Translations under genes and position numbers: made by a program | Virus record (IMG/VR): IMGVR_UViG_3300022602_000338 | Span: 1 to 27,258 of that record | Source of the DNA: a virus | DNA: 27,258 nucleotides | Reading direction: 5' to 3' (one strand) | Shown: piece by piece, positions 15,104 to 24,866 of the stretch | Numbering within the stretch: the first letter of the stretch is position 1 | How the letters are laid out: every line of letters starts with the position of its first letter | The notes under the pieces: model-generated | The model's database searches: none | Told to the model about the DNA's origin: nothing | Seen by the model: the letters and a program-made list of their open reading frames with translations, nothing else

Positions 15104-16992
15104 TTGATTAGACCTCTAATTTCATTTACTTCGGACTTTAGTTCTTTGATTGCCTCAATCAATAGAGGTATCATTTTTTCATATTGAACTGTTAGATATT
15201 TGTCATCGATAGGTGCAGGTACAACTACTTCAGGTAGTATTGATTGTACTTCTTGTGCAGATACACCAACTTGACGGTGTTTTTCATATCCCAAAGATTC
15301 TGCAAGTGGACTTTCTTCGTAATAGAAACCATTCAATGATAATAATTTATCCAATGCACCGTCAATATTACCCAAACGAATCTTCAAACGATCATCTGAG
15401 TAGTATGCGGTGATATTATTGATTGCACGAATAGAACCAGTATTTGCAGAATCTGCGGCAGTACCAACACCAATAGATGCGAACTGTACGTTACTTGTAT
15501 TTGCAATTGATTGTGGTAATGATAATACAACATTACCTGTTGCAGCGTTTGCAGAAATTTGATTTGTTGTACCTGTTAGAGTAGTAACTACACTAGATGC
15601 AATTGTATTTGCAAAGTTATATGCCGCATTTGCTTGTGTGTAAGCCGCATTTGCTTTTGCAAAGGCTGCATTAGCAGTATTAGATGTTGGTGCAATTTGT
15701 GGTGCAACATTATTAGCAGCTGCAAAGGCTGCATTAGCATAATTCTGAACAGCTGCGGTAAATCCTAATGCACCATCAATCGCTAATTGTACTGTGTTTT
15801 GTGCATAAGACAAATAGGTTGTATTTGCGGTGTATGATGTATTGTTTGCAAAGAAAGCGGATGTGAAAGCATCAACTTCGGCCATAATCAAATCACCGGA
15901 CGTTGCCGCATTAGTCAATGTGAATGTTGTATTTGAAGATTCTGTGACATCTGAATTGTATTGTCTTACACCGTTGATATAAACACGAAGTTGTCCTGCT
16001 CCAGTTGTATAAGCAGGAACACCAGTAAATACAGTTTGACCACCTGTGGCAGTATAGAAGATTCGATTTGTTGTAAGTGTATTTCCACCTGCACCGCCAC
16101 CTCCGCCACCACCTACACCCCAATAGAATTGTCCAGCACCTGTAGTTGATAGAACATAACCAGAAACTTGACCAGATTGTGGTAATAAATTATTCAATGC
16201 ACCAATTGCAGTATTTGCACCAGTACCGCCTTGAGAAATTGAAAGTGGAGCCGTTAGATTCAATGATGCAAATCTTGGTGTTGCAGTATTTGAAACATCT
16301 TGTTGTGTATTGATGAATATAATATCACCTGTACCAACAATAGAAACACCATTATTACTTCTCATTACGATATTGCCGTTCAATGGGTTTGCAACACCAC
16401 TTGTACAGTTGAATGAGTTAGCCGCACCAGCAGAAGTAGAAGATACTAAACTGTATAGTGCATTTACTGTATTAGATGTTGCAAGAGTTGTCGTAGATGT
16501 AGACATCAAAGACGAACTTACTAAATTTGCGGTAAGTATTTGTGAGTATGCGGTAGATTGATTAGAATCATTTACATCTAATATATCCCAATACTTGTTG
16601 GTTTCATTCCAACGTATACTTGCGCTCTGACCGTAAGGTCTGAACACATTATAAGAACCGTTTACATTATAGATTGAACCTGAATTGGTAAAGAAACTAT
16701 TACTTTGGTATACTGTTGCACCAGAAATAGTCAAGTTACCAGTTGAAGTTAGATTTCTAACCGATGCGGTTGTGATTGTAGTTAGACCTAAAAATTCAGC
16801 GGCAGTATTTGCCTGCAACGCCATAATAGGATCGTTTAGGTAAAGTGTACCAGTATTTTTGTAAAAATTATTAGCCGCAAGGTCATTGTTCTGTTGCACC
16901 AACGAAGCAGTTGTGACTACCCAATCAAGAAAGGTATTTGCTGTTGTGAGTGGATTGAATACTTGTGCTGGATTATACGTTGGTTGAGCCAT
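15100..16992 (-). CDS. Tail fibre with S74 chaperone domain (630 residues)
   Basis: The N-terminus, ANTFLDWVVTTASLVQQNNDLA (18-39), resembles the attachment end of fibres in T4-like marine phages. A triple-beta shaft follows, with the QGGTGANTAIGALNNLLP fibre phrase (about 255-272) and a long Gly hinge (WGVGGGGGGGAGG, about 288-300). A knob module carries TGGQTVF, VYINGVRQY and AEVDAF. A short heptad segment (about 424-470; NTANAAFAKANAAYTQANAA) resembles the 1020-residue fibre. The S74 chaperone begins near 530: SDDRLK (532-537, with Ser and Lys at the dyad positions), LLSLNGFYYEE, QVGVSAQEVQSILPEVV and LTVQYEKMIPLLIEAIKELK. This is a full-length candidate host-recognition fibre. Its ATG overlaps the coiled-coil mini-gene by 20 bases and has AGAAGG seven bases upstream. 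Confidence 0.83.
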   Translation of the reverse strand: MAQPTYNPAQVFNPLTTANTFLDWVVTTASLVQQNNDLAANNFYKNTGTLYLNDPIMALQANTAAEFLGLTTITTASVRNLTSTGNLTISGATVYQSNSFFTNSGSIYNVNGSYNVFRPYGQSASIRWNETNKYWDILDVNDSNQSTAYSQILTANLVSSSLMSTSTTTLATSNTVNALYSLVSSTSAGAANSFNCTSGVANPLNGNIVMRSNNGVSIVGTGDIIFINTQQDVSNTATPRFASLNLTAPLSISQGGTGANTAIGALNNLLPQSGQVSGYVLSTTGAGQFYWGVGGGGGGGAGGNTLTTNRIFYTATGGQTVFTGVPAYTTGAGQLRVYINGVRQYNSDVTESSNTTFTLTNAATSGDLIMAEVDAFTSAFFANNTSYTANTTYLSYAQNTVQLAIDGALGFTAAVQNYANAAFAAANNVAPQIAPTSNTANAAFAKANAAYTQANAAYNFANTIASSVVTTLTGTTNQISANAATGNVVLSLPQSIANTSNVQFASIGVGTAADSANTGSIRAINNITAYYSDDRLKIRLGNIDGALDKLLSLNGFYYEESPLAESLGYEKHRQVGVSAQEVQSILPEVVVPAPIDDKYLTVQYEKMIPLLIEAIKELKSEVNEIRGLIK

Positions 16993-17209
16993 TTGAACCT
17001 TCTAATAGTTTATGGAGCAACTGTTTGATTTCAGTTACGTCATCTTTTATGTTTTGTACTTCCGTCTTTACGGTATTTATCTCTTGCTTTTGCAGTTTTA
17101 TTTGTTGTACTCTATTCAAATAATCATTTTTGGCATTATTATCTGTATTCAATAATGCCTTAGACTGAACATCCCTAACAAAAGGAGTACCTGTAACTTT
17201 CACTTGCAT
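16973..17209 (-). CDS. Coiled-coil mini-protein (78 residues)
   Basis: I place the start at the ATG at 17209 (MQVKVTGTPFVRDVQSKALL), two bases after the stop of the 752-residue gene (TAATATG). An upstream in-frame ATG at 17245 lies inside that gene. AGGAACAGG lies just before the chosen start, and the short form begins with a motif (V-x-GTPFVRD ... LLNTD) I recall from small proteins at this position in T4-like phages. After LLNTDNNA the sequence is one long charged helix with heptad spacing (YLNRVQQIKLQKQEINTVKT, EVQNIKDDVTEIKQLLHKLL). It is probably an oligomeric connector or assembly factor between the baseplate proteins upstream and the S74 fibre downstream; that role is inference. Its end overlaps the fibre start by 20 bases. 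Confidence 0.68.
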   Translation of the reverse strand: MQVKVTGTPFVRDVQSKALLNTDNNAKNDYLNRVQQIKLQKQEINTVKTEVQNIKDDVTEIKQLLHKLLEGSNGSTNV

Positions 17210-17210
17210 A

Positions 17211-19469
17211 TTAGATACCTGTTCCTGCTGGTAATGCCAAAGCACGAATATCTGTCAAGAATGGTGGGTTTGTATTGTCATTTGTTGCCATTACAACCTT
17301 GATTGCAAACTGAATGAAGTTTGTGAATGAAGTGCCGTTTGTATTAGTGTATGATATTTGATTATTTGCATAACCATTTGCAGGTAACCAAGTACCTGGT
17401 GCACATTCAAATTCAATTAGATTAGATTGGTCGGTAGAGTACGCAGATACACCAATTTGAGTCATCAATTGCCATGAACCATCATCAAATTTCTGAGTAT
17501 CACTTGAACTTAGAATCTTATAGTACACATACACTTGAGAACCTTGTGGTTTGTAAGCAGTATAATATACACGCAAGTCACCAGAATCTTGTCCTGGATT
17601 TAGAACAACTTTCTTAGTAAAGTATCTTGACCATCCGTTACCACCGTGTGGTGATGTTTCACCTGTAACAGTAGCGATTGCAGTTGAAGTATTAGTACCA
17701 GTGATTGTAACTGTTGGTGTTGTGATATAACCAGAACCTGGGTTTACTACCCATACATTTGTAATTACACCATTTGCAACGTTAGCTGCAAGAGTTGCTT
17801 GTGAACCTAATGTTGTATCTGTTGGTGCAGAAATTAGGATTGCCGCATTGGCTGATGTTGAAGTAATAATACCGTTACCATTACTTAGATAACCAGAACC
17901 ACCTTTGACCAAAGCGACCACGTTGTTACCGATAGTCATGTTGTTGATCATGTATCGTATATTATATAATGTCACTCCGTCATCGGAGATAATTGGAGAT
18001 ACGTTTGCATCTGTTGAACTCAATGTTGCAGTCATTGTGAATGAACTATTAGAGTTAGCAACGATTAGACGTTCACCTAGACCATCACCTAAGAAGATAT
18101 TAGATGGAGTTGGTGAACCATACGTACCTGGATTTACACTATATGGTCCTACAGGTTGTAAACCATTTGCAAGAGTAGAATTATACTGATAAGAAATGCC
18201 TGTTGATGTTGGTACAAAATCTGTAGTTGTTAAGTTATATGCATCAGAACGCATATGACTTTGAATTTGATAACTTCCGTTCACCGCAGCTAAACCAGAT
18301 ATACTACCCATATTACCGTAATTGTTTTGTACAGTTGATGCATCTAGTTTATGGTTGATATCATTACGTCCAAATTTTCTAAATGGCATACCTTGCAATA
18401 CATTGAATTGTACATTTGGTTGTACATTTGTATTGAATATACATTGTTCAATAGTAAACATCAAGTCTTTAGTTTGATCCGCAGTCCAAGTAATAGAGTT
18501 CTGAGATTCAAATAATGCACCAACATATGGTGTATTACCAATCTTAGTTGGGTTAGTTGGATTATTATCTGTTGGTTTTGCTTTTGCTGTAGATGGAACC
18601 GCAAGTTGATTCTGTTGTGCATAGTAAATTTGATAATCTGGAGAAGAAGCTCTTATAACAAAAGCATATAATGTACCAGATTGGATATAAACAGGCGCAC
18701 TAAATTCAAATTCTGTGTATGTTTTTGGATCTAAGTAGTGTGGTGTTGAAGAAACTTTTATATCATTCCCAGATTTAGTTACTGTAGAATAAGATAATGC
18801 ACTACCTGATGGGAAACCATTTACTGTAGGGATAATATACAATGATACTGGGAAGTTTCCTGAATTTGGTTTCTTTGCAAAGAATATTTTGACAGATTTC
18901 AAAAATACACCGTTAGGAAAACTTGATTTGTTTATCAAGAATGTTTGTGCAATTGGATCATATGGAGTATATGTGGTAATTGTACTAATCAATTGTGATG
19001 GTCCATTCATAACAGATGTAAATGTCTGAGATGATGCATCAACTGATGGTGCAAATTCTAATTTTTGAGACTGTGTAGATAGACCAGATGCAGTAAATGT
19101 TGCCTCAGCATAACATGTTGCTGAACCAGGATCAGTTGCAACAGTTCTATTGTCAACACGAAACACTCTTGAACCAGTTTGAAATTTTGCAGGTGGTACA
19201 TTGAATATACCAACAAAATTACCCGATTCGTCCGTAGTCAATGCCGGCGCACCACCTTGTGTAGTTGCCTGAGATATATTCAATGACTGACCAGTAATAC
19301 TATACGTTGAGGATATTTGGCCAAGAACAGCATTATATCCTAATGATATGTTTACTGGTTTATCTAGAACAATAGCTTTTGTTGATGGATTGTATGATAC
19401 AATATTAGCAGTTTGAGTTACTGTCTGACTCAATATTTGCGTTGGACTTGTTGTGTAATTATATGACAT
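17211..19469 (-). CDS. Large baseplate/virion protein, companion of the DUF4815 protein
   Basis: The 752-residue protein contains the phrase YDPIAQTFLINKSSFPNGVF (170-189), then KSVKIFFAKK, SLYIIPTVNGFPSG, FEFSAPVYIQSGTLYAFVIR (254-273), PYVGALFESQNSITWTADQT (314-333) and KDLMFTIEQCIF. I recall this DPxAQTF-containing block from large baseplate-associated structural proteins of T4-like phages, often in the same polypeptide as, or adjacent to, a DUF4815 domain. A module at about 520-605 (KGGSGY and VNPGSGYITTPTVTITG) repeats one in the gp8-like protein. The C-terminus (SGDLRVYYTAYKP, VYVYYKILSSSD, FIQFAIKVVM, FLTDIRALALP) is a beta domain typical of the family. The gene takes the place of T4 genes 9-11, so a peripheral baseplate role is likely. 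Shine-Dalgarno AGGAA lies before the ATG. An AATAAATA box lies at 19492-19499, inside the end of the previous gene. Confidence 0.72.
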   Translation of the reverse strand: MSYNYTTSPTQILSQTVTQTANIVSYNPSTKAIVLDKPVNISLGYNAVLGQISSTYSITGQSLNISQATTQGGAPALTTDESGNFVGIFNVPPAKFQTGSRVFRVDNRTVATDPGSATCYAEATFTASGLSTQSQKLEFAPSVDASSQTFTSVMNGPSQLISTITTYTPYDPIAQTFLINKSSFPNGVFLKSVKIFFAKKPNSGNFPVSLYIIPTVNGFPSGSALSYSTVTKSGNDIKVSSTPHYLDPKTYTEFEFSAPVYIQSGTLYAFVIRASSPDYQIYYAQQNQLAVPSTAKAKPTDNNPTNPTKIGNTPYVGALFESQNSITWTADQTKDLMFTIEQCIFNTNVQPNVQFNVLQGMPFRKFGRNDINHKLDASTVQNNYGNMGSISGLAAVNGSYQIQSHMRSDAYNLTTTDFVPTSTGISYQYNSTLANGLQPVGPYSVNPGTYGSPTPSNIFLGDGLGERLIVANSNSSFTMTATLSSTDANVSPIISDDGVTLYNIRYMINNMTIGNNVVALVKGGSGYLSNGNGIITSTSANAAILISAPTDTTLGSQATLAANVANGVITNVWVVNPGSGYITTPTVTITGTNTSTAIATVTGETSPHGGNGWSRYFTKKVVLNPGQDSGDLRVYYTAYKPQGSQVYVYYKILSSSDTQKFDDGSWQLMTQIGVSAYSTDQSNLIEFECAPGTWLPANGYANNQISYTNTNGTSFTNFIQFAIKVVMATNDNTNPPFLTDIRALALPAGTGI

Positions 19470-19486
19470 TTAAATTCCTGAATAGA

Positions 19487-22400
19487 TTAACTATTTATTG
19501 TCTGTACTTTAGGTTGTTTCTTGAACAACCCTTTCACTTTGTTTATGATTGCATTAGTACCAGATACTGCAACAACACCTACTAATAATATCGTTACTGT
19601 TCCCCAGATTGCCAAAATCTTAGCTGCTAAAGGTAACTTAGTATCACTTTGAATCTTACCAACTTTACGGCATAATGGTAGACCAAAGTCCATAATCATT
19701 CTACCTGCTGGATTAGATTTGTTATGTCCTTTAGCACGCATACGATATGCCATTTCTTCTGCCCATGGACGTGCTAACATGTCCATGTAGTAACAAACAA
19801 TATTCTGTTGAATTTTAATTCTACGGTCTTTATCTTTTACCCAGAACAATATAACTTTACGTAGAGATTCTGAACCTTGTCCGTCCATCAAATCAACTAC
19901 AGTTTGTGCCCAACGGATATAACCCAGATAAGCTAAACGATCATTTGTTTGTAGTTCACGACCAAATCTTTGATCAGCTTCGTTCATTTCTTTATCGAAA
20001 TAACCCAACTCTGAAAGTTTCTTACAGATAATTTTACCGCCACCGCCACCGCCACTTGGTGGTGGAGGTGGAACATATGTTGCAGTTTCTAATGTGTAAC
20101 TGTATGCATATGTAGATGTAATTGTAATCTGTGCACCTTGGTAATACGTTTGGGTATTTGCAGTTGCATTTTGATCTAATGCAAGTGATGTTACACCAGA
20201 GAACCATGCACCACCTTGTGGCATTACTGCTTCACCAGTTGCATTTTTATATGCTAGTGAAGGTGGATTTGTTGTTGTAAATACAATGTTACCATTTGGA
20301 TCATTTACAACTAAAGCAAAACCAGATGTGCCTGCAGGTGTTCCGTTACCACCAGTTATACTCCATGCCAACGTCAATGGTGCACCAACTTGTGCAGAGG
20401 TAACAGTAAATGATAATGGTACTGAGTGTGAAGTATAATTAGGTACTGCACCTGATAAGATAGTTGCACCGTTGGCAGTTAGACTTGTTGTACCTGTTGT
20501 AGAATAGATGTATGTATATACACCTGGAACTTGTGGAGTTACCTGGAATGATGCACTATAAGATGCAGATAAATTCAAATCTCCCCAAACACCATATTGA
20601 TTTAGGAATGTACTCCAATTACTTGTATCTTTTACCGCATATAATTGGAATGTTTGACCGTTGAATGTGTAACCACCGCCAACACCTGTTGTTACACCGT
20701 TCGTATGTATTGGAGTAACTGCTGTATTGATAGTACCAAATGCAGTATTTGCAGCGTTGCCTGTATAGTTTCCATTTATATCGTAGAAACCATTTTGAAT
20801 CTTAGTTGATGTTGAATACGGTACAGCCCCAGTAACATTAGAAACATATAGACGAACATTGTTTGTTCCTGGATATACGTATGTTCCTTCTACACGTCCT
20901 GTTGGGTAGAATACGCCAGCAGAATTTACATAGAAACCAACTACATCGCCTGGACTAAATGAACCAGATACGTTTGTCAACTCGATTGTGTTTGGCATTG
21001 TAACATATTGATTTATATTTTGACCATCAAACCATACAGAAACTGGAGCATTTACCAATAAACCTTGTGTAAAGAAACCAATTTGTTGTTGACGAATATA
21101 AGGCAACAATGAAACGTTTGTCAAGTAACCGTTACTAGAACTCAATATAGAATTTACAGACGTAGTGTTTAGTGTTGTGTTGATATTCTGTAATTGACTT
21201 GCATATGTGTTCGTAGTTGTTGCAGTATAACCAACAGATGAACCATATGGACTGTTTACGTTTGCATTACCGTGATTGACAACAGATACAGAACTTGTTG
21301 ATGAGTATGCTGTACCTGGAATAGTTGCAAAGTCACCAGCATTGGTCAAGTTTACACCAGCAGATTGCTGGAACACTTGCATATTAGGATCAGTAATCAA
21401 TAATGCAGGTGCTTGAATGTTATCTACCCAGTTGTCCATTGGTGGGAATAGATTTGCAACACCTTGATATACAGTTACACCAAATGGATTCAAACTAACT
21501 GTGTTAGATGCCAATACTTGTGTCACTAAGTTTGCAGTTGTGTATGGTAAAGTATAGATGTTTGTACCTGTACCACCAAGACTTGATACTGCAAAAGTAT
21601 TTGTGTTTTGTAATGTACCAAGAGATGCAGCAACAATAGGATTTTGTAATTGTAGGTTATCAACAAGTGCAATTGGACCTAATCTTTGATTTCTGATATT
21701 GATGTTTGCAGTAAAATCTGGATTATATGTGTCAGCAGTACCAAAAGAACTAAAGTCATCAACTAGAATACCATTTTTGAAACGGTTTAAACCATTTGAA
21801 TCTGGTACTTGTATTGACTGTGCATTTTGTTCCAATAAACTCAATGATGTATAGTACTCTAAGTTGTTTACACGAGTCTGTAAATCGGAGATGTCAGACT
21901 TAGCCCAACGGTTGTGTGATACTGGATTGATAGACAGGTTAGCTGCCTTGCCTACTGGGTTTTCACCAGGAACATATGCAGTATATGGATCAAGTGTTAG
22001 ATTAGCTAACAGTAATGAACCTGTTGGTTGTGATGGTAGTATTGGATTTAGTGATGGATTACCTTCAACGATTTGGAAGGATTTATCTTTACTCAATACT
22101 AATATATCTTTTCTTCCCAAATAATATGAATATGTACTTGCAAATAAAGACAAATCGGTTGGCATCAATGCACCAGAACCCGCAAATTCAAATGAGAGTG
22201 TTGTAGTTCCATTCAATCTAGATGGTCTAAAGTCAAGAACATCTGCCAATTTATAAGTGTTACCACTCTTGGCTAGATATGTTGGAATATTTTGTATCGT
22301 ATCTGGGTTTGATGAGTTCAGATATGAACTGATTGAGAAGTAACCGTCAGATGCAGTACCTGTACCTAAGTTTGTATTACCGTTGATGTGTGAGTAGTAA

Positions 22401-24856
22401 TTGAATATGACAAGTAAGTTACCAGCAGCTGGGTTTGCACCAGGTAATAACTGGATACTTGCATGGTCATAGAAGTTATCACGTTGACCGTTATCAAATT
22501 GGTATTGACCTGTTACGTTTGTGTATGAAGCCAAACCTGATAAAACAGGTTGTACTGATGCTGATCCTGTGTCATAGATTGCAGTAACATTTTTCAAATC
22601 GGCAACACGTAGTGATATCTTACCAGTACCTGTACCAGCATTTTGAATAATTGCTTGACCTAATTGTAAGTCAATTGCTGTGTTTACATCACCAGTAACT
22701 ACTTTGTATGAAGATAAGTTTGCACTTGTTACTTGAGTATTTGAACCTGTAACCAAGTTTTTCCATTTCAAAATAGGGAATGAATCACCATTTGAAATTG
22801 TAACAGAAGCAATTACATATACTGTCTTGTTTGCATATGTTGTATTGGTAAAAGTTAAAGTTTGTTTAAGTGAATCTAAAGATACTGATGAACCTGCAAC
22901 TGTATAATCTAAAATTTGTCCTGTTGAACTATCAATAACAGTATAGTATTGTTTGATGATACTAGGTGCTTGTACAGCACCAGCAGTACCGATAAAATTC
23001 AAATCTGTACCAGCAGTAATGTTGAATGTGCCAGAAACACCAGTAGAACCTGGAGAATATGTCTTAGTAGATTGATATGTAGAGTTTGAAATTGAAGCAA
23101 CATAAGGATTGCCAACTTGGAAAATCATTTCTGGAGAACCAGAATTTTCTAAGATCGCTGGGTTTACAACCAATCCACCAACTTTACCGAATACTGTATT
23201 GATATTTACACTTGATGCTACGGTATTATTTGCACCAGGAAGAATAAGTGATTCTACAGAACCTATAGAAGGTGAAACAGTTATAAAAGAAGTTGCATCT
23301 GGTGTAACTGTAAATGGTTTGTCAACAATAAAACTTGTTGCATTGTAATAAATGATGTTACGAATATCACCTGCACTTGTACCTGATGTAACTGTAAGTG
23401 TCATACCATAGTATGCATTAGATACAGCAGATAGTTTATTTTGTGGATCGTATAATGTGATTGTAGTTGGACTTGTTGTAAATGCAACGTTAGCACTTAT
23501 TGAATTTATATTCAAATCAGAAACGTATGCTTTATAAACCCAAGTGTTAGAAGAACCAGAATCTTGTACATATACTAAGTTACGGATATAACCTGTACCA
23601 ATCTTGGTTGCATTGTATGCATTGTTTGATGATGTAACAATACTACTTGCAGTCACACAATGTAAATCGATTGGAGGCATATTGGTTACATTGAAGAAAC
23701 CATGTACAGTATCAACATAGTAATAAGAACCAACGTCAACAAATACATCATTGTTGTTGATAGATACAGTTGACCTTGCACGGTCAGTAGTCAATGTCAA
23801 TGGTGATTGATTCTCGATTCTGTATCCATGGACGTATGCAATACCTTTACTAATGCTTAGATCATACTGTGCAGAATTATATACGTTTGCTGATGGTGTG
23901 AACGTGAATGGTGTAACTAGATAGTCACCGTTTGTTTCATAATCACGTTTTGCAAAGTAGTCATCGATGGTAGAGTAAACTGTACCATCAACTTGAGAAA
24001 CGATTTGACCAGAATTGATACGAACTAATTCAATAAAGTTAGAATCATTACCAATTGCCAATGGAAGATATGTCAATGTCAAAGTAATTTGGTATCTATC
24101 TGCACCAGGTGCTTGATAGTTAGATGCACCGATTGCAGGATCTAATAGTGAACTATCAGATGTATAATCAATAATATTTTCTGCGATTGCAAGACCAACA
24201 CGAGCAGTTGGTGTATTAGAATATTTACTTAGAACAATCGTTTGTGGGTTTACTTGTACAAAGTTACCAATAGAATAGTTTGTTCCAGCGGAAGACTTAG
24301 AGTAACCGTTTACAACGTAGAAAACACCAGAAGAAATAGATGCTACTGATGATAGACCAGTACATGTTGTACCGCCTGTTGTACCAACTGTTGTAGCCTG
24401 ATATTGTGAACTACTATCGTTTGTTTGGATGATTGATGCATCTGTAAACTGGATACCTGATAGGTAAGATACAATCAATGTTGGTGGATCTGCAAGTGTT
24501 GGTTCAATAACTGTAATAACTTTTGCAATAACTGTTCCTGTTGCTGCATCTGTAATGTAACGACCTGAACCATCCGCATTTAGGAAATTAGAAACAGAAA
24601 TAGTAGAAGTACCAAATGTTGCCACTAATTTTACATAGTAACAAGTTAGATTGGTTGTAACTTTACCTCCAGATACTGGAGTATTCTGTGAAAATATATT
24701 GTCAGCAAAATTAGAGATTTGATTTTGCAGAATTGTTTGGGATTGTGTTAGTTCACGTCCTTGAACTGCAAAACCTGGCTTGAATAAAACACGGTGGTAA
24801 TTTTTAGATGGATCAAAATCATCGTAGTACGGTGAAACATTGAAATTTTCTGACAT
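19487..24856 (-). CDS. Giant DUF4815-type baseplate/virion protein with fused helical C-terminal domain
   Basis: The 1789-residue protein begins with the DUF4815 signature: DDFDPSKNYHRVLFKPGFAV (12-31) and QGRELTQSQTILQNQI (32-47). The family's function is uncharacterised but it is carried by many T4-like phages as a large virion protein. Around residue 980-1010 is a conserved helical junction (NRWAKSDISDLQTRVNNLEY). Then come beta-rich repeats to about 1590. A PPPPPSGGGGGG linker (1596-1607) joins an unrelated-looking domain of about 180 residues: KIICKKLSELGYF, EADQRFG, YIRWAQTVVDLMDG, ARPWAEEMAYRM and NPAGRMIMDFGLPLCRKVGK. It ends with a hydrophobic span (about 1745-1764) and a basic tail. 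That last domain resembles the Cys-containing module (CFI-box type) found at C-termini of diverse phage virion proteins. The gene occupies the place of T4 genes 9/10. AAGGAA precedes the ATG. Confidence 0.75.
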   Translation of the reverse strand: MSENFNVSPYYDDFDPSKNYHRVLFKPGFAVQGRELTQSQTILQNQISNFADNIFSQNTPVSGGKVTTNLTCYYVKLVATFGTSTISVSNFLNADGSGRYITDAATGTVIAKVITVIEPTLADPPTLIVSYLSGIQFTDASIIQTNDSSSQYQATTVGTTGGTTCTGLSSVASISSGVFYVVNGYSKSSAGTNYSIGNFVQVNPQTIVLSKYSNTPTARVGLAIAENIIDYTSDSSLLDPAIGASNYQAPGADRYQITLTLTYLPLAIGNDSNFIELVRINSGQIVSQVDGTVYSTIDDYFAKRDYETNGDYLVTPFTFTPSANVYNSAQYDLSISKGIAYVHGYRIENQSPLTLTTDRARSTVSINNNDVFVDVGSYYYVDTVHGFFNVTNMPPIDLHCVTASSIVTSSNNAYNATKIGTGYIRNLVYVQDSGSSNTWVYKAYVSDLNINSISANVAFTTSPTTITLYDPQNKLSAVSNAYYGMTLTVTSGTSAGDIRNIIYYNATSFIVDKPFTVTPDATSFITVSPSIGSVESLILPGANNTVASSVNINTVFGKVGGLVVNPAILENSGSPEMIFQVGNPYVASISNSTYQSTKTYSPGSTGVSGTFNITAGTDLNFIGTAGAVQAPSIIKQYYTVIDSSTGQILDYTVAGSSVSLDSLKQTLTFTNTTYANKTVYVIASVTISNGDSFPILKWKNLVTGSNTQVTSANLSSYKVVTGDVNTAIDLQLGQAIIQNAGTGTGKISLRVADLKNVTAIYDTGSASVQPVLSGLASYTNVTGQYQFDNGQRDNFYDHASIQLLPGANPAAGNLLVIFNYYSHINGNTNLGTGTASDGYFSISSYLNSSNPDTIQNIPTYLAKSGNTYKLADVLDFRPSRLNGTTTLSFEFAGSGALMPTDLSLFASTYSYYLGRKDILVLSKDKSFQIVEGNPSLNPILPSQPTGSLLLANLTLDPYTAYVPGENPVGKAANLSINPVSHNRWAKSDISDLQTRVNNLEYYTSLSLLEQNAQSIQVPDSNGLNRFKNGILVDDFSSFGTADTYNPDFTANINIRNQRLGPIALVDNLQLQNPIVAASLGTLQNTNTFAVSSLGGTGTNIYTLPYTTANLVTQVLASNTVSLNPFGVTVYQGVANLFPPMDNWVDNIQAPALLITDPNMQVFQQSAGVNLTNAGDFATIPGTAYSSTSSVSVVNHGNANVNSPYGSSVGYTATTTNTYASQLQNINTTLNTTSVNSILSSSNGYLTNVSLLPYIRQQQIGFFTQGLLVNAPVSVWFDGQNINQYVTMPNTIELTNVSGSFSPGDVVGFYVNSAGVFYPTGRVEGTYVYPGTNNVRLYVSNVTGAVPYSTSTKIQNGFYDINGNYTGNAANTAFGTINTAVTPIHTNGVTTGVGGGYTFNGQTFQLYAVKDTSNWSTFLNQYGVWGDLNLSASYSASFQVTPQVPGVYTYIYSTTGTTSLTANGATILSGAVPNYTSHSVPLSFTVTSAQVGAPLTLAWSITGGNGTPAGTSGFALVVNDPNGNIVFTTTNPPSLAYKNATGEAVMPQGGAWFSGVTSLALDQNATANTQTYYQGAQITITSTYAYSYTLETATYVPPPPPSGGGGGGKIICKKLSELGYFDKEMNEADQRFGRELQTNDRLAYLGYIRWAQTVVDLMDGQGSESLRKVILFWVKDKDRRIKIQQNIVCYYMDMLARPWAEEMAYRMRAKGHNKSNPAGRMIMDFGLPLCRKVGKIQSDTKLPLAAKILAIWGTVTILLVGVVAVSGTNAIINKVKGLFKKQPKVQTINS

Positions 24857-24866
24857 TTTATTCCTT

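Noticed and set aside
17060-17090. GATAAATA inside the coiled-coil mini-gene as a late promoter
   Set aside because: It is one base off consensus, lies within a gene, and no gene starts at a suitable distance downstream.
17210-17245. Longer start for the coiled-coil mini-protein
   Set aside because: The extra 12 residues overlap the end of the 752-residue gene, and the ATG at 17209 has its own Shine-Dalgarno and a family-like N-terminus.
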